Shown here in pieces: positions 14,151-19,791 of a DNA stretch of 20,645 nt. The translations under genes were made by a program, and so were the position numbers. The notes beneath the pieces were generated by a model. It searched no databases, had not been told where the DNA came from, and was given only the letters and a program-made list of their open reading frames with translations. Numbering within the stretch: the stretch's first letter is position 1; the number at the start of each line of letters is the position of its first letter. The stretch comes from a virus, in IMG/VR virus record IMGVR_UViG_3300025313_000136, positions 1-20,645 of that record, one strand, 5' to 3'.

Positions 14151-14513
14151 ATGCCACGATGTTATGCTGACCCAGATCCAATTTTCAAGCCAGCTATGCG
14201 ATTAATAGCAGCAATATCGCAGTCTAATCCCATGGTTGTTACAACTACATTTGCTCATCAGTATATTACTGATATTTATGTACGACTTCGTGTGCCAGTA
14301 GCAAATGGTATGACAGAAGCACATGGATTGACTGGCTACATCGTGGTTACTTCTCCCACTACGTTTACATTGCCTTATAATTCAATGCCATTTACGCCTT
14401 TTGTGATACCTATTATGCCCAATCCTCATGATGACATATGTGCTCAAGTGATACCAGTCGGTGAGGATAATGCGATACTTTTAGCGGCAGTACAAAATAC
14501 TCTACCTTTTTAG
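14151..14513 (+). CDS. Short paralogue of the decoration protein's C-terminal module
   Basis: The 120 residues align with about residues 184-300 of the protein at 12668. D-P-I-F-K-P, V-V-T-T-T-F-A-H-Q-Y, G-L-T-G, T-F-T-L and I-P-V-G-E-D correspond to N-P-I-F-Y-P, V-V-T-T-T-V-N-H-G-Y, G-L-V-G, T-F-T-V and I-P-V-G-E-D there. The gene is therefore a single-module copy, probably a virion surface or head-tail protein. A clear AAAGGAA lies upstream. Just after its stop begins the second copy of the promoter-like element. Confidence 0.8.
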   Translation: MPRCYADPDPIFKPAMRLIAAISQSNPMVVTTTFAHQYITDIYVRLRVPVANGMTEAHGLTGYIVVTSPTTFTLPYNSMPFTPFVIPIMPNPHDDICAQVIPVGEDNAILLAAVQNTLPF

Positions 14514-14542
14514 TTGTCGAGAAATAATCGCACTTCTAGACT
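14514..14542 (+). promoter_or_regulatory. Second copy of the repeated promoter-like element
   Basis: This matches 7048-7076 at 26 of 29 positions and starts right after the stop codon of the preceding gene. The hexamer TAGACT lies 17 bases after TTGTCG. The palindrome that follows the first copy is absent here; instead an AT-rich segment leads to the GGGAG site of the next gene. The copy suggests a second late transcription start for the adaptor-tail genes. Confidence 0.6.
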
Positions 14543-14577
14543 GTGTTATAGTTTAATTGATTACCGGGAGCGTGTTA

Positions 14578-15555
14578 ATGGCAGATTCAACACTTAATGC
14601 GATTCGTATCAAGGTGCGCCGATTAACGCGCTCCATGAATGAATCATTACTTAGTACAGTAGAATTGGATAACTATATAAATACTTTTGTCCAATATGAT
14701 TTCCCTGAGCATCTTCGTACATTTACCTTAAGAACTACATTAACGTTCTTCACTGATCCCTTTGTAGATGTCTATGAGACTAATACTGTAGATCCTGCAA
14801 ATCCTCTCTACCAATTCAAGCAGAAATATCTTAGTGTTCATGAACCTATATACATTGCAGGTAGGCAAGTTCTTTACTCCCAATCACGTGAGCAGTTCTT
14901 TGGTATATATCCACAGATAAACTTTATTGCTCAAGTTGGCTCTGGTGATGGCGTGGCCACTATATTTGCAGGGACTGTTCCATCTCGACCTATATTAAGA
15001 AATAATGTTTTATTTAATAGTATTACTGCAACGGGTGCAGGACTTGAACTTAATGATGATGGACAAGGCAACCTTACTGGTGATGGGATAGGCACTATAG
15101 ATTATGTAACAGGTGCCTTTATATTGCAATTCAATATAGCACCAGCAGCAGGTTCTATTATAAATAGCCAGACAGTGCCATATGTAGCGTCATTACCACA
15201 AGCATTATTGTTTTATGATTCTAAGTTTACCGTCCGTCCTGTTCCTGATCAGGTATATCGCATTAACATGGAAGTATATATACGCCCAACTGAATTGCTA
15301 GCGGCTAATCAGTCTCCCGAACTTGAGGAGTGGTGGCAATATATTGCTTACGGTTCGAGTAAAAAGATATTTGAAGACCGTATGGATATGGAATCAGTGC
15401 AGATGATCATGCCTGAATTTATGAAGCAGCAATCTATGATGATACGTCGCACTATCATGCAAAATTCAAATGAACGAGTAGCAACAATATACACTGAACA
15501 AAGCTCTTTTGGTCCTGGATCCGGTTCTTGGGGCTGGGGCGGTGGTCCGTTTTAA
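14578..15555 (+). CDS. Probable head-tail adaptor / tail tubular-like structural protein
   Basis: The ATG at 14578 has GGGAG upstream; a TTG at 14557 in frame is less likely. The 325-residue protein has an N-terminal helical part with V-E-L-D-N-Y-I-N-T-F and Y-D-F-P-E-H-L-R (about residues 28-47), a feature I associate with adaptor-like proteins next to tail genes. Residues 122-205 form a separate beta module (G-D-G-V-A-T-I-F, D-D-G-Q-G-N-L-T-G, G-T-I-D-Y-V-T-G-A-F) known from many phage tail proteins. A helical C-terminus contains E-E-W-W-Q-Y-I-A-Y-G, then a Gly/Trp/Ser-rich tail. A connector role is inferred. Confidence 0.75.
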   Translation: MADSTLNAIRIKVRRLTRSMNESLLSTVELDNYINTFVQYDFPEHLRTFTLRTTLTFFTDPFVDVYETNTVDPANPLYQFKQKYLSVHEPIYIAGRQVLYSQSREQFFGIYPQINFIAQVGSGDGVATIFAGTVPSRPILRNNVLFNSITATGAGLELNDDGQGNLTGDGIGTIDYVTGAFILQFNIAPAAGSIINSQTVPYVASLPQALLFYDSKFTVRPVPDQVYRINMEVYIRPTELLAANQSPELEEWWQYIAYGSSKKIFEDRMDMESVQMIMPEFMKQQSMMIRRTIMQNSNERVATIYTEQSSFGPGSGSWGWGGGPF

Positions 15556-15567
15556 CAAGGAATTAAT

Positions 15568-16170
15568 ATGGCTTATGTAGATGTACCATTAGCTCCACAG
15601 CGGATAAAAGATTCGCAACCAATTATACGACAGAATTTTATAGAAATTAATGCTCTTATAGACGTAGATCATTATACTTTTGGATCGCCAACCATTGGTG
15701 AACATAAAAAAGTAACATTGCCAGACCAGGGATTACCTCCTGTATTTCCTGGTAATGATTTAGGAATATATGCGCAAGTACCTACAGCGGTACCACAAAC
15801 TGGTGTAAATGAACTTTATATCAGAAAACGCAATAATGTGCGTGTTCCCATTACAGCAGCTTTATTGAATGGTGATGGTTGGGCATATTTGCCATCAGGA
15901 TTACTTATTAAATGGGGAACATCTAATGTAAATGGATTTAATCAACCGGTTGTTTTCCCTGATGATGGCAATATAGCAATACCACGCTTTGGTGTTGGCT
16001 CTGTATTTCAAGTTTTTTTATCTTCATCTCCTGCTGTAATCACCCCTACTTTTATTTGTACATTAGTTTCAGGAAGTGTAAACAACTTAGGATTTAATGC
16101 TAATAGTTTTACATCTAATACAGGCTTAGCAGCTAATGGATTTATAGATTATTTAGCTATAGGAATTTAA
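15568..16170 (+). CDS. Probable short tail-fibre protein
   Basis: The 200-residue protein begins with P-L-A-P-Q-R-I-K-D-S-Q-P-I-I-R-Q-N-F (about residues 7-24) followed by D-H-Y-T-F-G and G-E-H-K-K-V-T-L-P, an N-terminal attachment pattern seen in phage fibre-like proteins. The second half has L-P-S-G-L-L-I-K-W-G-T (about 108-118), typical of the start of fibre tip domains, followed by a beta-rich, Asn/Ser-rich C-terminus. It probably binds the host surface or forms part of the tail tip. AAGGA lies upstream. Confidence 0.75.
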   Translation: MAYVDVPLAPQRIKDSQPIIRQNFIEINALIDVDHYTFGSPTIGEHKKVTLPDQGLPPVFPGNDLGIYAQVPTAVPQTGVNELYIRKRNNVRVPITAALLNGDGWAYLPSGLLIKWGTSNVNGFNQPVVFPDDGNIAIPRFGVGSVFQVFLSSSPAVITPTFICTLVSGSVNNLGFNANSFTSNTGLAANGFIDYLAIGI

Positions 16171-16171
16171 T

Positions 16172-18388
16172 ATGCCAACAGATCGCTTTGTTATTGCCCC
16201 TCTTGATACTGGTCTTCAGAATGATGTTAAACCATTCTTGATACCAGATGATGCATTTTCTGAACTTAATAATGCATATGTTTTTCGTGGAAGAGTAACA
16301 AAACGATTTGGCTCACGTCTTATGAACATGGCAGTAGATGATGACGTAGCACAGTTGTATTCACGACTAGGTATTGCCATTGGAGTAACTAATGGTGCAG
16401 GAATATTCGGTCCTGTTGTTGTTCCTGGTATAACCTGGAAAATAGGCCAGATGTTCGCTATTGGTGATCAAATTTATACAGTATTTCAACCAAATGGTCC
16501 TATGCTATCTACGGCAGTTGGACCTATTGCGTCATTTGATACCGCTACAGGAATAGTTCAGTTTGCAGGTGCTACGCCCGGCACTATTGTCTATTTCTAC
16601 CCGTCCGAACCCGTTATGGGAATCACTAACTATCAACGAGCGGCAATAAATAATGAAGAAACTATTGCATTTGATACACAATTTTCGTATCACTATGTAG
16701 CTGGTAGATGGGAAAGTCTTGAAGCGCCACCAGTAAAAATATGGACTGGTACAGATTCACAATTCTTCTGGTCAACGAATTTTAGGGGTCTTCAGGCAAG
16801 CGATTATACTTTATTTACAACGAATTTCAATCCACCTGATTTTATGGCTTATTGGACTGGTGGACCTAATTGGACTAATTTTAGACCAGCTTATAATGTG
16901 GCTGGCGATACTGTCGATACTGCTCGGCTTATAATTCCATTCAAGGGTAGATTATTGCTACTTAATACTTTTGAGACCATTACTGCAACTGGGGTTCAAT
17001 CTGCATTCAGTCAACGTTGTCGTTTTTCACAAGTAGGTAGCCCACTTAATGCAGATGCGTTCTTTCAGTTACCTGAGACAGCTGGCAGAGGCGGATATCT
17101 TGATGCATCCACCCGTGAAGCAATCATAAGTTGTAGAATATTAAAAGATCGATTAATAGTATTTTTTGAGCAAAGCACCTGGGAATTAGTCTTTACTAAT
17201 AACCAAGCTAATCCATTCTTGTGGCAAAAGATTAATGCAGAGCTCGGCATTGAATCAACCTTTTCAACTGTATTATTTGATAAAGTTGTTATGGGTGTTG
17301 GTAACGTAGGTATAGTTGCATGTAACGGAGCAAATGTTGATCGCATAGATCAAAAGATACCATATGATGTATTTCAGATACGCAATTCAAATGATGGCAC
17401 AGAGCGGGTACAGGGCATTCGTGATTATTATAACGAGATGGTCTATTGGACATTTCCTATTGAAGATGTTAATGATGTATATCCATCTAAGATATTGGCT
17501 TTTAACTATAAAAATGGATCATGGGCATTCTTTGATGATTCAGTTACCTGTTGGGGATACTATCAAGATCAGATAGATCGCACATGGGGCAACATGAGTA
17601 TAAGATGGCAAGATGCTACTGAGACTTGGGATGGTGCTACATATCAAGCGCAATTCAGAAATATTGTTGCTGGCAACCAACAAGGGTTTGTATTTATAGT
17701 AGATGATAATCTTACTATTAATGCACAGGCTTTACAGATTACTGATATAAACCAAGCTGCTCCAGGTAGCTTCTTCAATGTGGTATTTCATATTGTTGAC
17801 CATAATCTTACAGAAGATGATTTTGTATATATTGATAATATATCAGGCACTAATGACTTCTTACAGTTTAATGGCTTTGTGTGGAAGGTATATCAGCGCA
17901 TAGACTCAAGCACCATTATTATCCAATTGCCCGGTGGTTCCGTCTTAAGTAACTATAATGGTGGTGGCACAATCCGCCAAGTGAGCCGTGTAGATATTCT
18001 TACTAAGATGTATAATTTCTATCCGCAAGCCGCCCGTAATATGCTTATATCTAAGGTTGATTTCAACGTAGATACTACACAAAATGGTGCAGTGACGGTT
18101 GATTATTTTACATCTTCTTCAGTTCAAGGGCTCACTGCTGGTGCTGCTGCAACTGGTGCACTTATAGGTGATGGTACATTGGATATGACGCCTTATGCGT
18201 TGGTTCCACAAGAAGCAACACGAGACTACTTGATTCATCCTGTTTATATTCAGGCTGATGGTGAATGGGTGCAATTGAGAATCTATTATAGTGATGCGCA
18301 GATGTTGGCTAACTTGGTATCTTCTTCTGACTTTGAGCTTAATGCGATGATATTCTATGCAACACAAACATCAAGTAGATTACAATAG
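16172..18388 (+). CDS. Tail stabilisation / hub protein, P22 gp10-like
   Basis: At 738 residues this is the largest protein in the window. The N-terminal segment D-T-G-L-Q-N-D-V-K-P-F-L-I-P-D-D-A-F followed by L-N-N-A-Y-V-F-R-G-R-V-T-K-R-F-G (about residues 12-46) is characteristic of tail stabilisation or hub proteins in short-tailed phages. The middle (about 180-460) is Trp- and Tyr-rich and beta-repeat-like, suggesting a propeller. Around residues 515-590 a beta module with V-D-H-N-L-T-E-D-D-F-V-Y-I-D-N and I-D-S-S-T-I-I-I-Q-L resembles those at 12668 and 14151. The protein likely closes the portal channel and carries fibres. AGGA precedes the ATG, one base after the fibre stop. Confidence 0.75.
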   Translation: MPTDRFVIAPLDTGLQNDVKPFLIPDDAFSELNNAYVFRGRVTKRFGSRLMNMAVDDDVAQLYSRLGIAIGVTNGAGIFGPVVVPGITWKIGQMFAIGDQIYTVFQPNGPMLSTAVGPIASFDTATGIVQFAGATPGTIVYFYPSEPVMGITNYQRAAINNEETIAFDTQFSYHYVAGRWESLEAPPVKIWTGTDSQFFWSTNFRGLQASDYTLFTTNFNPPDFMAYWTGGPNWTNFRPAYNVAGDTVDTARLIIPFKGRLLLLNTFETITATGVQSAFSQRCRFSQVGSPLNADAFFQLPETAGRGGYLDASTREAIISCRILKDRLIVFFEQSTWELVFTNNQANPFLWQKINAELGIESTFSTVLFDKVVMGVGNVGIVACNGANVDRIDQKIPYDVFQIRNSNDGTERVQGIRDYYNEMVYWTFPIEDVNDVYPSKILAFNYKNGSWAFFDDSVTCWGYYQDQIDRTWGNMSIRWQDATETWDGATYQAQFRNIVAGNQQGFVFIVDDNLTINAQALQITDINQAAPGSFFNVVFHIVDHNLTEDDFVYIDNISGTNDFLQFNGFVWKVYQRIDSSTIIIQLPGGSVLSNYNGGGTIRQVSRVDILTKMYNFYPQAARNMLISKVDFNVDTTQNGAVTVDYFTSSSVQGLTAGAAATGALIGDGTLDMTPYALVPQEATRDYLIHPVYIQADGEWVQLRIYYSDAQMLANLVSSSDFELNAMIFYATQTSSRLQ

Positions 18389-18393
18389 TTAGA

Positions 18394-18485
18394 TAATAGA
18401 CAGAGGTCGAATCGAACGACTAGGCAACAGCCTCCGTATGCATAATATACATCCGTCACCATTCACCCCATGGTAGTATCTATTA
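18394..18485 (-). tRNA. Atypical tRNA-like element with long variable arm
   Basis: Read on the minus strand, ends pair over nine bases (TAATAGATA with TGTCTATTA, one G-U). A T arm GTCG-TTCGATT-CGAC, a variable arm AGGC-TGTT-GCCT, a D-arm-like ACCA...TGGT and an anticodon-like hairpin GTAT-ATTATGC-ATAC are all visible. The latter would give anticodon TAT, but a long variable arm does not fit tRNA-Ile. Several unpaired bases separate the arms, and no CCA is encoded. It is either a degenerate tRNA or a tRNA-like RNA. Confidence 0.4.
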
Positions 18486-18490
18486 TAATT

Positions 18491-18568
18491 TGGGGTGATT
18501 GATTGGGTTCGAACCAACGACATCCAGGTTCACAGCCTGGCGCTCTATCCAGCTGAGCTACAATCACC
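18491..18568 (-). tRNA. tRNA-His(GTG)
   Basis: A full cloverleaf is visible on the minus strand: acceptor GTGATTG/CAATCAC, D arm GCTC...GAGC, anticodon stem CCAGG/CCTGG with loop CTGTGAA (anticodon GTG), five-base variable loop, and T arm GTTGG-TTCGAAC-CCAAT. The extra 5' G at position -1 opposite C73, the His identity element, is present. CCA is encoded at 18491-18493, unlike in the neighbours. This is the best-formed tRNA of the cluster. Confidence 0.95.
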
Positions 18569-18589
18569 ATATATTTCAATAATAATCTG

Positions 18590-18654
18590 GGGATAAGTTT
18601 AAGCGATCACGCTAGATGCTTCCATGGGCTATTAACCCTCACACCCCTTATCCC
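18590..18654 (-). ncRNA. 65-nt structured element closed by 8-bp helix
   Basis: GGGATAAG and CTTATCCC form a perfect closing helix. Inside (minus strand) are a hairpin GGG-TTAATAG-CCC with a seven-base loop (18626-18638) and a hairpin AGCG-TGAT-CGCT (18602-18613). The overall plan, closing stem, anticodon-like loop with T at its second place, then a small arm, imitates a tRNA but has no TTCGA-type T loop. Strand is assumed from the neighbours; the closing helix fits either strand. Confidence 0.4.
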
Positions 18655-18668
18655 TCTGCTTTTAATTG

Positions 18669-18734
18669 ATTCGCCTTTAGGTAGATAATTATTTATTCAG
18701 AGTTTTAATCTGTATAAAAATTCTAAAGGCGAAT
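18669..18734 (-). ncRNA. 66-nt element closed by perfect 12-bp helix
   Basis: ATTCGCCTTTAG at 18669-18680 and its exact reverse complement at 18723-18734 enclose 42 AT-rich bases. In the middle lies CAGA/TCTG around a seven-base loop (18698-18712), placed where a tRNA anticodon arm would be. No D or T arm is visible. It fills one tRNA-sized slot in the cluster. It could be an armless tRNA-like RNA, a processing hairpin, or a terminator of unusual form; strand is not decided by the sequence. Confidence 0.4.
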
Positions 18735-18754
18735 TATATTCCAACTTTAATAGG

Positions 18755-18827
18755 TATTCTGGTTGGATTTGAACCAACGTCCAACGACTTAACAGAAGTT
18801 GCTCTAACCGGGCTGAGCTACAGCATA
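18755..18827 (-). tRNA. tRNA, probably Asn(GTT), with irregular anticodon arm
   Basis: Acceptor TATGCTG/CAGAATA (one mismatch), D arm GCTCAGCCCGGTTAGAGC and T arm GTTGG-TTCAAAT-CCAAC are good. The anticodon region contains CTGTTAA, the classic Asn loop, but the flanking bases do not pair properly and the section is one base shorter than usual. Alternative pairing (ACT/AGT) would shift the anticodon. No CCA is encoded. Beyond the acceptor the stem continues with ATAGG/CCTAT. Confidence 0.65.
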
Positions 18828-18846
18828 CCTATATATTTTAAGCGAA

Positions 18847-18935
18847 GTAGAAAGAAGGATTCGAACCTTCGACCAATGATCTCTCATGGTTAGGGTTTTC
18901 AAGGCCCACGCATTCAGCCACTCTGCCATTTCTAC
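18847..18935 (-). tRNA. tRNA-Ser(TGA)
   Basis: Acceptor GTAGAAA/TTTCTAC, D arm GCAGAGTGGCTGAATGC, loop CTTGAAA (anticodon TGA), a long variable arm pairing ACCATGA with TCATTGGT (one bulge), and T arm GAAGG-TTCGAAT-CCTTC give a typical type II tRNA-Ser. The closing pair of the anticodon stem is a C-A mismatch. CCA is not encoded, and the acceptor helix extends outward by GAA/TTC. Confidence 0.9.
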
Positions 18936-18940
18936 TTCTA

Positions 18941-19007
18941 TCTGAATGTAGGAATTGAACCTACTCCCTGGGTATTATCCAGTGCCTGCACCACAGACCA
19001 ATTCAGT
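18941..19007 (-). tRNA. Compact 67-nt tRNA-like gene
   Basis: Minus strand: acceptor ACTGAAT/ATTCAGA (six of seven pairs), D arm GTCT-GTGGTGC-AGGC, anticodon hairpin with CTGG/CCAG around ATAATAC, only two bases of variable loop, and a perfect T arm GTAGG-TTCAATT-CCTAC. It is about six to nine bases shorter than a normal tRNA. Read literally the anticodon is AAT (Ile), which is unusual because bacteria rarely use A at the wobble position. It lies five bases upstream of tRNA-Ser. Confidence 0.5.
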
Positions 19008-19038
19008 GTATATTTCAAATTCAAGCCAGCTCTTCCCT

Positions 19039-19073
19039 GACATGGGTCCGCTATTTCAGGTCCGTGTCTTTTT
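19039..19073 (+). terminator. Rho-independent terminator, + strand
   Basis: GACATGG (19039-19045) pairs with CCGTGTC (19062-19068), one G-U, and is followed by five T. It would end transcripts that run on from the structural genes across the tRNA region. Confidence 0.7.
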
Positions 19074-19086
19074 ATTACAAACTAAA

Positions 19087-19114
19087 GCCTCAGAAGATGA
19101 AGCGCATCTGAGGC
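19087..19114 (-). terminator. Rho-independent terminator, minus strand
   Basis: GCCTCAGA and TCTGAGGC form a perfect 8-bp stem. Read on the minus strand it is followed by TTTAGTTT, so it probably ends the transcript of the fibre-like gene at 19165-19710. The tRNA cluster lies beyond it and must depend on read-through or its own promoter. Confidence 0.7.
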
Positions 19115-19164
19115 CCAACAAAATAAAAGAAGAAAATGAAAGTAAGTAATACTGATATAGTACA

Positions 19165-19710
19165 CTAGCCTTTAAAAAATTCAAGCACAATTAAAACGCG
19201 TGAAAACGCAGTTGCATTCCAATTAGTAGTAATATTAACGTTGACTGCATCTACATATATATCAGCTTGATTACCAGTAGTAACGAAAGTAATAGGGATA
19301 GGAAAGTATATCAAATTAACTGGATCACTTGCTGTCGCATATATCCTGCTAAAAGTAACTTGTGCATCAATATTTGGTATACCGTGTGGTACAGATTTTA
19401 ATCCTGTGTTAGGCAGCGCACCAAAATCTACTACTTTTCGATAGACTCCTCGATATGTTGGTTCTTCTGGTGTAGATGAAGATAATGCTTTATTTGGAAA
19501 GTACACTTGTCCACAATTAAACAGCTCTTCAATATAATAGCCAGCATCTCTAAAATTGACCCCTACAGCAATTTTATTAGTGTGCTGACGCAAACGTACT
19601 AGGAATTCTTTAAACTCATCACCTTTGACATCTAGCGATCGAATCATGTCAACATCATAGACATCAGTTGTCTCAACAAAAGCACTTTGTATGCCACTTT
19701 GGTCTGCCAT
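19165..19710 (-). CDS. Tail-fibre-like virion protein on opposite strand
   Basis: The 181-residue protein has a helical N-terminal half (D-E-F-K-E-F-L-V-R-L-R-Q-H-T-N, about residues 31-45) with N-K-A-L (about 74-77), then Y-R-G-V-Y-R-K-V-V-D-F-G-A-L-P-N-T-G (about 87-104), V-P-H-G-I-P and a beta-rich C-terminus with I-Y-V-D-A-V-N-V-N-I and V-L-I-V-L-E-F. This central pattern recurs in phage tail and fibre-associated proteins. AAGGA is upstream. Inverted orientation, own terminator and a divergent start region mark it as a separately expressed unit, maybe an exchangeable receptor-binding part. Confidence 0.75.
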   Translation of the reverse strand: MADQSGIQSAFVETTDVYDVDMIRSLDVKGDEFKEFLVRLRQHTNKIAVGVNFRDAGYYIEELFNCGQVYFPNKALSSSTPEEPTYRGVYRKVVDFGALPNTGLKSVPHGIPNIDAQVTFSRIYATASDPVNLIYFPIPITFVTTGNQADIYVDAVNVNITTNWNATAFSRVLIVLEFFKG

Positions 19711-19791
19711 TATATTTCCTTCTTTTAAAACTTGTATCGCAGCTTTATGATTATAATATATGTGCGCACAAAATTACGTTAGGAGATAGTT
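19711..19791. promoter_or_regulatory. Divergent intergenic region with TATAAT
   Basis: This 81-base gap separates two genes that start away from each other. It holds TATAAT at 19752-19757 on the + strand, with TTGTAT 14 bases upstream, shorter than ideal. On the minus strand ATTATAAT is also present. TGTGCGCACA at 19761-19770 is a perfect 10-bp palindrome. AGGAG and AAGGA sites serve the + and minus genes. Promoters for both directions are likely here. Confidence 0.5.

Noticed and set aside
18955-19149. Open frame on the + strand (64 codons)
   Set aside because: It crosses the compact tRNA-like gene and both terminators and has no upstream Shine-Dalgarno site.
19761-19770. TGTGCGCACA palindrome as an operator
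   Set aside because: Ten bases is short and similar dyads arise by chance; kept only as a note in the divergent region.
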